From Microaerobacter geothermalis (lineage in GTDB: Bacteria > Bacillota > Bacilli > DSM-22679): a DNA stretch of 63,042 bases. The position numbers and the translations under genes were made by a program. Positions within the stretch are counted from its first letter, which is position 1, and every line of letters begins with the position of its first letter. The notes under the pieces are model-generated. The model saw only the letters and a program-made list of their open reading frames with translations. It had not been told where the DNA came from and did no database searches. The DNA is taken from contig NZ_JAKIHL010000015.1 in the NCBI RefSeq assembly GCF_021608135.1, positions 1 to 63,042 on the forward strand. The letters run 5' to 3'. Below, in pieces: positions 56,322-63,042 of the stretch.

Positions 56322-57050
56322 TTATTCTCCACATTTGGATTCACGATAATCCTGAGAAGCTTTCACAAATTCATCATATACACTTCTATGCCCTTCATGT
56401 ACCGATAGCATATTTTCTGGATGAAACTGCACTCCTAAAAGGAAAGGATAATTTATACCTTCAATGGCTTCAACTATTCCATCTTCGGATACTGCCGTTA
56501 CTCTTAATCCATTTCCAGGCTTATCCACTGCCTGTCGATGAAAGCTGTTTACCCTTACCATTTTTTCCCCATAGCATTTAAACATTTGGGAACTTTCCGT
56601 AATTTTAATTAAATGGGTAGAGATATTTGCCTTTTCTGTCTGTAAATGATTGTGAGACGTAATATCCTGTAAGTTTAAATGCATTGTACCTCCCATAACT
56701 TCATTTATCGTTTGATGCCCACGGCAAATTCCCAAAATTGGCATTTTCCGTTTCAAAGCATGTGTTGTAATAGCAGTATCAAATTCATGTCTAAATGGGT
56801 TCTGTTCATATAGATTGGGTAATCTCGACATTGTTTTTAGTCTTGATGAATTTCCACCACCACTAAGCAGCAATCCATCTATTAGATCTAAAACATGTGA
56901 AATATTCTCAATTTGTGATATGGGGATGAGAATGGGAATTCCCCCTGATATTTGAATGGCTTTCACATAGCTTGCAAACAAGTGAAATTTAGAGTCAAAA
57001 AGGTCCTCCTCTTCCGTAAAAGAACAGGTAATACCTATAACAGCTTTCAT
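56322..57050 (-). CDS. Class C26 gamma-glutamyl hydrolase-like protein (PuuD type)
   Basis: 242 aa single-domain class I glutamine-amidotransferase-like hydrolase. Nucleophile Cys109 lies in GICRGHQ, with His210 and Glu212 in QFHPE, and the GLLLSGGG and VNSFHRQAV segments are typical of gamma-glutamyl-GABA hydrolases (PuuD/peptidase C26). It probably cleaves a gamma-glutamyl amide. I start at ATG 57050, 17 bases after the dppF stop, with AAGGGAAG upstream; a longer reading would overlap dppF. It is encoded between the transporter and the enolase-family enzyme, suggesting a role in use of the imported compound. Confidence 0.9.
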   Translation of the reverse strand: MKAVIGITCSFTEEEDLFDSKFHLFASYVKAIQISGGIPILIPISQIENISHVLDLIDGLLLSGGGNSSRLKTMSRLPNLYEQNPFRHEFDTAITTHALKRKMPILGICRGHQTINEVMGGTMHLNLQDITSHNHLQTEKANISTHLIKITESSQMFKCYGEKMVRVNSFHRQAVDKPGNGLRVTAVSEDGIVEAIEGINYPFLLGVQFHPENMLSVHEGHRSVYDEFVKASQDYRESKCGE

Positions 57051-57067
57051 AAAATCTTCCCTTCTTT

Positions 57068-58093
57068 TTATTGATAAAGATGGCATGCAACCCAATGGTT
57101 ATCCTTTTCTTGCCACAGTGGTGGAACTTTGTCACAAACTCCATGAATTCTTTCAGCACAACGGTTATAAAATGAACATCCTTTAGGTGCTTCAAGAGGT
57201 GTTGATACCGACCCTTGCAAAATAATCCTTTGTCTTCTTTTCTCTTTATGAATTGTAGGAATGGAGGATAAGAGGGCCTGTGTATAAGGATGTTTTGGAT
57301 TCTGGAAAAGCTTTTTCGTTTCTGCCAATTCCACTAATCTCCCTAAATACATCACTGCTATGCGATCACTGACATAATGAACCACACTTAAGTCATGGGT
57401 GATAAATAAATAGGTCAAAGACATTTCCCTTTGAAGCTCCTTTAATAGCTTTATAATTTGAGCCTGAACAGAAACATCAAGGGCAGAAACGGGCTCATCA
57501 GCAACAATAAATTCCGGATTCATGGCTAAGGCTCGGGCAATTCCAATTCTCTGACGCTGTCCTCCGCTGAATTGATGAGGGTAGTTATCAAGATGTCTTG
57601 CTGATAATCCAACCTTATCCACTAATACCCTAAGTTCTTTCTCCTGCTCTAAATAATTGGAAACTCCTCGGCCAAGCAGAGCAATTCGCAAAATTTCACG
57701 GACTGTTTTACGAGGATTTAATGATGAATAAGGGTTTTGAAATATGATTTGAGCCTTTTGTCTAAACTTTTTTAATTCCTGACCCCTTATCTTGTTTAAA
57801 TTCATATCTTCATAGATGATTTCACCAGATGTAGGCTCATGCAGCTTTATGATCGTTCGGCCAAGGGTTGATTTTCCACACCCGCTTTCACCTACCAAGC
57901 CCAATGTTTCCCCGGAATAAATGACTAAACTTATATCATCAACCGCATGTATAACCCGTTCCTTTTGCTTTGTAATGAGTCTCTCCAACAAGGAAGGCTT
58001 TTGAATATAATGCTTTTTTACATTTTTTAATTCTATCAATTTCTTTTTCCGGTTATATTGAGATGCTTCGTCTGCCGTTTGAAGAATGTTCAT
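57068..58093 (-). CDS. dppF: Oligopeptide/dipeptide ABC transporter ATPase, OppF/DppF type
   Basis: Second ATP-hydrolysing subunit of the importer (341 aa). Walker A GESGCGKST, signature HQFSGGQRQRIGIARAL, Walker B EFIVADEPVSALD, and the C-terminal oligopeptide-transporter extension with a GCSFYNRCAERIHGVCDKVPP cysteine motif (a likely Fe-S cluster, as found in other family members). ATG 58093 is nine bases after AAGGAGG and overlaps dppD by 41 bases, which indicates coupled translation. Substrate cannot be deduced from the ATPase. Confidence 0.93.
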   Translation of the reverse strand: MNILQTADEASQYNRKKKLIELKNVKKHYIQKPSLLERLITKQKERVIHAVDDISLVIYSGETLGLVGESGCGKSTLGRTIIKLHEPTSGEIIYEDMNLNKIRGQELKKFRQKAQIIFQNPYSSLNPRKTVREILRIALLGRGVSNYLEQEKELRVLVDKVGLSARHLDNYPHQFSGGQRQRIGIARALAMNPEFIVADEPVSALDVSVQAQIIKLLKELQREMSLTYLFITHDLSVVHYVSDRIAVMYLGRLVELAETKKLFQNPKHPYTQALLSSIPTIHKEKRRQRIILQGSVSTPLEAPKGCSFYNRCAERIHGVCDKVPPLWQEKDNHWVACHLYQ

Positions 58094-59093
58094 GTACTCC
58101 TTCCTCCTTTCTGTAGAGGACGCAGCGAACCTGCCTTTCATTGTCCATATTTAATATGGGAACAGGTTTTTTGCATTCATTGTGACGATGAGAACAACGC
58201 GGATAAAATGAACATCCGCTATCCAAATTTGCCAAATCTGCAACTTGTCCCGGTATTGGCTCTATTTCTATTTCCTCGTCAGATATTTGCGGTATGGATC
58301 TCAATAACCCTTGAGTATATGGATGTTTTGGATGTTCCATTATTTCATCAACAGGTCCATATTCAATAATCTCACCCGCATACATGACAGCAATTTCATC
58401 ACAAAATTCTGCCGCTACTCCCAAGTCATGTGTAACCAGCACAATGCTTGTTCCATGATCTTCATTTATTTTTTTTAATAAATCTAGAATTTGAGCCTGA
58501 ATGGTTACATCCAATGCCGTAGTGGGTTCATCAGCAAGCAAAACTTTGGGCTCACATGCAAGGGCAGTTGCAATAAGGGCCCGCTGCTGCATTCCGCCAG
58601 AAAATTGATGAGGATATTCAAGATACCTTTTCTCTGGCGAAGGTATCCCTACTTCACTCATTAATTGATACACCCGCTCTTTTTCCTTTTGTTTTATCTT
58701 TCTTCGAGAAAATAATCCCCCACCGACCAAGTCGTAATTCCGATGAATTTTTAACGACTCTCTAATCTGCTCTCCCACTTTAAAAGCAGGATTTAAAGTC
58801 GTCATGGGATCCTGAAAAATCATCGCAATCTCTTTTCCCCTAATTTTTCTCCATGCTTCTGGTGTGTTTTTTACCAAATCTTTTCCATTAAACAGAACTT
58901 CGCCTTCTGTAATTTTCCCCGAATTAGAGATCAAACCCATAAGCGAAAATAAAACGGTACTCTTTCCACATCCTGATTCACCGACTAGCCCTACGATTTG
59001 ACTTTCTTTGATGGTGAGACTCACTTTATTAACTGCTTTGACTTCACCATTCTCTGTCTTGTATGAAACTGTTAAATTCCTAATTTTTAGCAT
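58053..59093 (-). CDS. dppD: Oligopeptide/dipeptide ABC transporter ATPase, OppD/DppD type
   Basis: First ATPase subunit of the importer (346 aa). Walker A GESGCGKST, signature HQFSGGMQQRALIATAL, Walker B KVLLADEPTTALD, and a C-terminal extension with GCSFYPRCSHRHNEC. GGGGAGG lies seven bases from the ATG. It overlaps dppF at its 3' end. Confidence 0.94.
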   Translation of the reverse strand: MLKIRNLTVSYKTENGEVKAVNKVSLTIKESQIVGLVGESGCGKSTVLFSLMGLISNSGKITEGEVLFNGKDLVKNTPEAWRKIRGKEIAMIFQDPMTTLNPAFKVGEQIRESLKIHRNYDLVGGGLFSRRKIKQKEKERVYQLMSEVGIPSPEKRYLEYPHQFSGGMQQRALIATALACEPKVLLADEPTTALDVTIQAQILDLLKKINEDHGTSIVLVTHDLGVAAEFCDEIAVMYAGEIIEYGPVDEIMEHPKHPYTQGLLRSIPQISDEEIEIEPIPGQVADLANLDSGCSFYPRCSHRHNECKKPVPILNMDNERQVRCVLYRKEEGVHEHSSNGRRSISI

Positions 59094-59111
59094 TAAATTG
59101 CCTCCCCGGTG

Positions 59112-60053
59112 TTATTTTGCCTTTAGTCTTGGGTCGAGCAAGTCTCTCAGCCCCTCGCCAAACAAATTAATGCATAGTACTAAAATGAGTAGAAAAATAC
59201 CGGGAAAAGTTGATATCCACCATCCATTCAACATATAATCCCGCCCTGCCGCAATCATTGAGCCCCAGGCCGGTGTTGGTGGCTGAATCCCCAAACCTAG
59301 AAAACTTAAAGATGCTTCCATAATAATCATGTATCCCAGGCGTAATGTGGCCAAAACTAAAATCGTATGGACAATATTGGGTAATATTTCGCTGATCATA
59401 ATGGAGCTGTGATTTCTTCCCAAAGCTTTTGCAGCCTCCACGTATTCTTTTGTTTGTTCTGCCATGACTTGACCGCGAACGATTCGAAAAAACTCCACCC
59501 ATCCTTTAAAAGTTAGAGCAAAGATAAGATTAACAAATCCCGGGCCTAAAAATGCCATCATTCCTATGGCAAATATTAAAAATGGAAAAGCCAGCAGCAA
59601 ATCTGCGAATCTCGAGATGATTTCATCAAACCAACCGCGAAAATAACCTGCAATAAGACCTAATATCGTACCTGTAGCAACAGATACTCCAGTGGCTATC
59701 GCTCCTACCAATAATGAAATACGCGTGCCATATATAATCCGGGATAACAGGTCTAACCCTTGTTCATCAGCTCCAAGAATATTTTTCCAACTTCCTTCTT
59801 CTTCCCAAAATGGGGGTGCTAAACGATCAAGTAGATCTCCTTCAACAGGACTGTGAGGTGCGAGGACAGGAGCGAAAATTGCAACCAATATATACAGGAT
59901 AATCACAATACCTCCCACAAAAGCTGAAGGGTGCTGCCTTAATTTTTTGATAAATAGCAAAAAATTTACTTTTGTTGTTTTCATTTTATACAGAATAGGA
60001 TGTATCATCATTTTATCAGTAGAACTGTCTACAGGGGGTTGTATTGAAGCCAT
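59112..60053 (-). CDS. dppC: Oligopeptide/dipeptide ABC transporter permease, OppC/DppC type
   Basis: Membrane permease (313 aa) with an N-terminal cytosolic tail, about six membrane segments, and the permease motif EAAKALGRNHSSIMISEILPNI. ATG 60053 is eight bases from GGAGGTGA; an in-frame GTG six codons earlier overlaps that site. It follows dppB by 24 bases. Confidence 0.94.
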   Translation of the reverse strand: MASIQPPVDSSTDKMMIHPILYKMKTTKVNFLLFIKKLRQHPSAFVGGIVIILYILVAIFAPVLAPHSPVEGDLLDRLAPPFWEEEGSWKNILGADEQGLDLLSRIIYGTRISLLVGAIATGVSVATGTILGLIAGYFRGWFDEIISRFADLLLAFPFLIFAIGMMAFLGPGFVNLIFALTFKGWVEFFRIVRGQVMAEQTKEYVEAAKALGRNHSSIMISEILPNIVHTILVLATLRLGYMIIMEASLSFLGLGIQPPTPAWGSMIAAGRDYMLNGWWISTFPGIFLLILVLCINLFGEGLRDLLDPRLKAK

Positions 60054-60077
60054 TTCAAGTCTCACCTCCACATTCCG

Positions 60078-61088
60078 TTAGATTCTTAATTTGGGATTCA
60101 GGTAGGTATAAATAATATCAACAATTAAGTTTGCCATAACAAATGTAAATGCATAGAACATAACGACCCCTTGAACTAATGGGTAATCGCGATTAAAAAT
60201 ACCATCTACGGCCAACCTTCCCAAACCAGGCCAGCTAAATACTGTTTCGACAATCATGTTACCCCCAAGCAGAACCCCAATCTCTAGGCCAATCACAGTT
60301 ACAGTTGGAATCAGTGCATTTCGCAAGGTATGAATGAGTATCACCTTCCACTCAACAAGTCCCTTGGCTCGGGCAAAAGAAACATAGTCCATGCTTAACG
60401 CTTCAAGCATGCTTGACCTAGTAACCCGAGCGACAATTGCAGCCATCGCAGATCCTAACGTAATTGAAGGAAGAATCAAATGCTTTAAAGCACTCTTTAG
60501 ACCGGCCCAATTATTGGTTAGCAGACTATCCAAAACATAAAGACCGGTAATACGCTGGATTTCAATACCGAAATCCAGTCTTCCCTTTACAGGTGTCCAT
60601 CCTAATTTCACGGAAAAAATAAAAATCAATACGATACCCAGCCAGAAGGGCGGCATTGATATTCCGAGAAATGAAGCTCCCATACTCAATCGATCAACCA
60701 GTTTTTTTTGCCTGACTGCAGAATAAACGCCAATGGGGATTCCTACGATAATCGCAAATATACTGGCAGCAATAGCCAGTTCAATGGTTGCAGGCAGCGT
60801 TTCAGCGATTAGATCCAATACGGGTCTGCGCTTTTTAAACGATTCCCCTAGATCCCCCTGCAGCAAATTCTGAAAATAATCTTTGATTTGAATATAGACA
60901 GGTTCATCCAGATTAAATTGGTCCCTTAATGCTTGTACCTCTTCTTGACTGACGTTGCCCGCTTCTCCCATCATTAAATCTACTGGATCACCGGGTGTAA
61001 ATCTCATAAATAAAAAAACAATAAGAGCAACTCCAAACATGATCGGAAATGTTGCAAGTATTCGTTCAAGAATCTTGGCAAATCTCAC
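60078..61088 (-). CDS. dppB: Oligopeptide/dipeptide ABC transporter permease, OppB/DppB type
   Basis: Membrane permease (336 aa) beginning RFAKILERILATFPIMFGVALIVFLFMRFTPGDPVDLM, the DppB/OppB signature, with about six membrane segments and the loop FARAKGLVEWKVILIHTLRNALIP. The start is GTG at 61088 with AGGGGG seven bases upstream. A hairpin separates it from dppA. Confidence 0.94.
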   Translation of the reverse strand: MRFAKILERILATFPIMFGVALIVFLFMRFTPGDPVDLMMGEAGNVSQEEVQALRDQFNLDEPVYIQIKDYFQNLLQGDLGESFKKRRPVLDLIAETLPATIELAIAASIFAIIVGIPIGVYSAVRQKKLVDRLSMGASFLGISMPPFWLGIVLIFIFSVKLGWTPVKGRLDFGIEIQRITGLYVLDSLLTNNWAGLKSALKHLILPSITLGSAMAAIVARVTRSSMLEALSMDYVSFARAKGLVEWKVILIHTLRNALIPTVTVIGLEIGVLLGGNMIVETVFSWPGLGRLAVDGIFNRDYPLVQGVVMFYAFTFVMANLIVDIIYTYLNPKLRI

Positions 61089-61123
61089 GCCAGGACCCCC
61101 TTTCCTTCTGTTTTTTAAGGGAA

Positions 61124-61147
61124 GAGGGGCGGAATAACCGCTCCCTC
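61124..61147 (-). other. Hairpin between dppA and dppB
   Basis: Minus strand GAGGG-A-GCGG-TTATT-CCGC-CCCTC, a stable stem with one bulged A, beginning four bases after the dppA stop. It lacks an immediate U-tract. Such hairpins after binding-protein genes often protect the 5' message or limit read-through, giving more binding protein than permease; that function is inferred. Confidence 0.6.
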
Positions 61148-61150
61148 TAT

Positions 61151-62779
61151 CTACTTGACCATATATGCATCAGGCATATATAACATACCATCTGCACTTG
61201 GTTCCCAACCTTGAAGATCTTTCACACCTGCTTCTATTTCTTTTAACTGGTAGCCAAATACCCATGGGGCATCTTCATAGATAATTTGTTGGGCTTCATA
61301 GTATAGCTGCTTTCTTTTTTCTACATCCAGTTCAACATCCGCTTTGCTTAACAATTCATCCACACGGGGATTGCTATATAGGCTGTAATTCCCCCGTCCA
61401 TTTGTCTTAATCGTCGGATTCAACAGATCAAATGGATCCTGGGTAGAGTTCCCCCAGTCTGTCATAACCATTTGTCTTTCTCCATTTAATAACAGTGGCT
61501 TGAGAACTCCAAAATCCCATACCCTTGTATTGGCGTCTATTCCAACTTTCCTTAAGCTTGCAGCTGCTGCTTCGGCTACTTCCCTGTTATTTTGGTCGGT
61601 ATCGATAACCAACTGAAATCCATTTGGATATCCTGCTTCAGCCAGCAATTGTTTTGCCTTTTCCGGATCATAGGGATATGGTTTTAAATCAGGATTGGTT
61701 CCAAATCCATTGGCAAGCAGCGGACCTGCTAACCGTGTGGCATATCCTTCAAGAACTTTTTCAACGATGGTATCCATATCGATGGCATAGTTCATAGCCT
61801 GACGAACCTTCACATTATCAAACGGCGGCTTTTTAGTATTCATCTCTAACATAAACACTCTGGTGCCGTCAACCATCTTCACTTCAATATTTGGATCATT
61901 TTTTAATTGAGTAACCAGTGTCGGAGACAAAGCGTGTACCCTTTGTATTTCTCCCCTCTTTAACGCAGAAATTCTGGTGGTTACTTCCGGAATGACATCA
62001 AATACCAAGGTCTTTATTTTTGCTGGACCAACAGGTTCCATTTCAGGCGATCCGCCATAATAATCATCAAATCTTTCAAGAACGATTCGTTCATCTAATT
62101 TGGCCTCCACAAGTTTAAACGGACCTGCACCTATTGGTTTTTCAGCAAAGGCTTTATCGCCTACCCTTTCAATATATGCTTTAGGAACGATTTGCTGGTG
62201 AGGTAACATCTTCAATAATATGGGCCATGGCTCTTCTAAAATAAATTTTACTCTGTAATCATCAATCTTCTGGACTTCTTTTAACGGTCCAAGCAATCCT
62301 TTTCTGGGGGAAGTTTCCCCGCCTAGTCCCCCTTCAGTGATGATACGGTCAAACGTAAACTTCACATCATCAGCTGTTAACGGGGTTCCATCATGGAATT
62401 TTACTCCTTTTCTTATATTAAATATCCATTCCGTAGGAGAAGGATTTTCCCATGATTCTGCGACTAGAGGTTGCACTTCACCTTTTGCGTTACGTGTTAC
62501 TAATCCATCAAAAATATTTCTAAGAACCGATTCCGTTACGCGATCGCGATAATTGGCAGGATCAAGACTTAACAGTCCTCCTTTAATCCCAACAATGACA
62601 GTAGCGTTTTCATTATAATCTTTCGAAGAAACGATTTTTTCTTTTGACTGTGACTGCGCTGTGCTTTCCTGTGAACTGGAAGAATTAGTATTAGCTTTTT
62701 CACTTTTGCCACATCCTGTTAGTAAGGTGAGAAAAACAAGACCAAGGAACAGAATTAACCCAACTTTAAAGTTCTTCAT
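61151..62779 (-). CDS. dppA: Peptide-type ABC transporter substrate-binding lipoprotein
   Basis: Extracytoplasmic solute-binding protein of family 5 (DppA/OppA/NikA). The 542 aa protein has a lipoprotein signal (MKNFKVGLILFLGLVFL, lipobox LLTGC), a Ser/Gln-rich linker, and the family segments ESWENPSPTEWIFNIRKGVKFHDGTPLTADDVKFTFDRI, KVRQAMNYAIDM and LLAEAGYPNGFQL. ATG 62779 has AAGGGGG at a proper distance; an ATG five codons earlier precedes that site. Ligand could be peptides, gamma-glutamyl compounds or other small solutes. It leads the accessory operon. Confidence 0.94.
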   Translation of the reverse strand: MKNFKVGLILFLGLVFLTLLTGCGKSEKANTNSSSSQESTAQSQSKEKIVSSKDYNENATVIVGIKGGLLSLDPANYRDRVTESVLRNIFDGLVTRNAKGEVQPLVAESWENPSPTEWIFNIRKGVKFHDGTPLTADDVKFTFDRIITEGGLGGETSPRKGLLGPLKEVQKIDDYRVKFILEEPWPILLKMLPHQQIVPKAYIERVGDKAFAEKPIGAGPFKLVEAKLDERIVLERFDDYYGGSPEMEPVGPAKIKTLVFDVIPEVTTRISALKRGEIQRVHALSPTLVTQLKNDPNIEVKMVDGTRVFMLEMNTKKPPFDNVKVRQAMNYAIDMDTIVEKVLEGYATRLAGPLLANGFGTNPDLKPYPYDPEKAKQLLAEAGYPNGFQLVIDTDQNNREVAEAAAASLRKVGIDANTRVWDFGVLKPLLLNGERQMVMTDWGNSTQDPFDLLNPTIKTNGRGNYSLYSNPRVDELLSKADVELDVEKRKQLYYEAQQIIYEDAPWVFGYQLKEIEAGVKDLQGWEPSADGMLYMPDAYMVK

Positions 62780-62791
62780 AAGATCCCCCTT

Positions 62792-62806
62792 CATTTTTAG
62801 AATTTT
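62792..62806 (-). promoter_or_regulatory. Possible CodY box before dppA
   Basis: Minus strand AAAATTCTAAAAATG matches the CodY consensus AATTTTCWGAAAATT at 11 of 15 positions. It lies right at the predicted transcript start of dppA and upstream of its ribosome-binding site. CodY represses dpp genes in B. subtilis, and codY is present in this window. Confidence 0.4.
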
Positions 62807-62813
62807 GTAATTT

Positions 62814-62843
62814 TACATAATGATAAGTCTTGAACTCTTACAA
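62814..62843 (-). promoter_or_regulatory. Possible promoter of the dpp operon
   Basis: Minus strand: -35-like TTGTAA (62838-62843), 18-base spacer, -10-like TATGTA (62814-62819). The predicted start is about 28 bases before dppA and coincides with the CodY-like box. Moderate match only. Confidence 0.4.
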
Positions 62844-63042
62844 CTCCTTTCCTTAGATGGATAAATGAATAGTCACCACTAAAGGATTGACCATCTGAAA
62901 AGGTTGAATTATTATTAGACATCCATGCCGCTGACGCGGCACCATCAGATGATGAAAATAAGCAATATGCGATATAATGGACTTGCGGCTGGCGAGGGAG
63001 GTCGCTTAATCTTGGTGCTTACAAGCCCGTTTATTAGACAGA
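62844..63042. other. Region upstream of dppA
   Basis: About 200 bases without a recognised gene. It contains the perfect palindrome TGCCGC-TGAC-GCGGCA (62926-62941, plus strand) and weaker paired segments around 62855-62895 (GATGG...CCATC). No known riboswitch or T-box was recognised. The palindrome lacks a U-tract; it may be a regulator site or part of a structured leader. Confidence 0.4.

Noticed and set aside
57051-57095. Longer start for the C26 hydrolase overlapping dppF
   Set aside because: The extra 15 residues are not family-like and the ribosome-binding site fits the ATG at 57050.
62844-63042. T-box or amino-acid riboswitch before dppA
   Set aside because: No T-box sequence, specifier stem-loop or terminator/antiterminator pair with a U-tract was found.

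Overview
The window comes from a low-GC, Gram-positive, spore-former-type bacterium of the Bacillales. Every recognisable gene lies on the minus strand, ribosome-binding sites are strong (AAGGAGG type) with frequent GTG and TTG starts, and gene order from proS to sucC is essentially that of Bacillus subtilis. The exact genus cannot be fixed from the sequence alone; the short EF-Ts and the extra DUF342 gene argue against B. subtilis itself.

Read in the direction of transcription (high to low coordinates), the window starts with an accessory catabolic region (about 62.8-53.1 kb): a peptide-type ABC importer dppABCDF, a class-C26 glutamine-amidotransferase-like hydrolase, an enolase-superfamily enzyme, then an AtuA-family (DUF1446) protein with its DUF4387 partner, and a small DUF3905 gene closed by a strong terminator. 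A non-coding stretch rich in nested inverted repeats and an unrecognised lipoprotein gene separate this from the conserved core.

The core comprises sucCD (terminator at 49.35 kb), dprA, topA, trmFO, xerC, hslV, hslU and codY, closed by a terminator near 40.6 kb. It is followed by a sigma-A-like promoter and the roughly 30 kb flagellar/chemotaxis operon: flgB-flgC-fliE-fliF-fliG-fliH-fliI-fliJ-ylxF/motE-like-fliK-flgD-(TIGR02530)-flgE-flbD-fliL-fliM-fliY-cheY-fliO-fliP-fliQ-fliR-flhB-flhA-flhF-flhG-cheB-cheA-cheW-cheC-cheD-(2-TM protein)-sigD-DUF342-(103 aa protein)-swrB-like. A terminator at 10.42 kb ends it. A new promoter then drives rpsB-tsf-pyrH-frr-uppS-cdsA-dxr-rseP-ispG-proS (translation factors, UMP kinase, polyprenyl and phospholipid precursors, intramembrane protease). 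Several gaps in this last operon carry long perfect hairpins. polC, the next gene in B. subtilis, does not begin in the last 280 bases.

No tRNA, rRNA, CRISPR array, intact transposase or prophage was seen. The least explained parts are the AtuA/DUF4387/enolase/C26/Dpp cluster, a dispersed intergenic motif (core GAACTAAAC) associated with hairpins, the nested repeats at 52.96-53.04 kb, and three small or unrecognised proteins (103 aa, 115 aa, and the 368 aa lipoprotein). All functional calls rest on reading motifs and synteny; no database search was possible.
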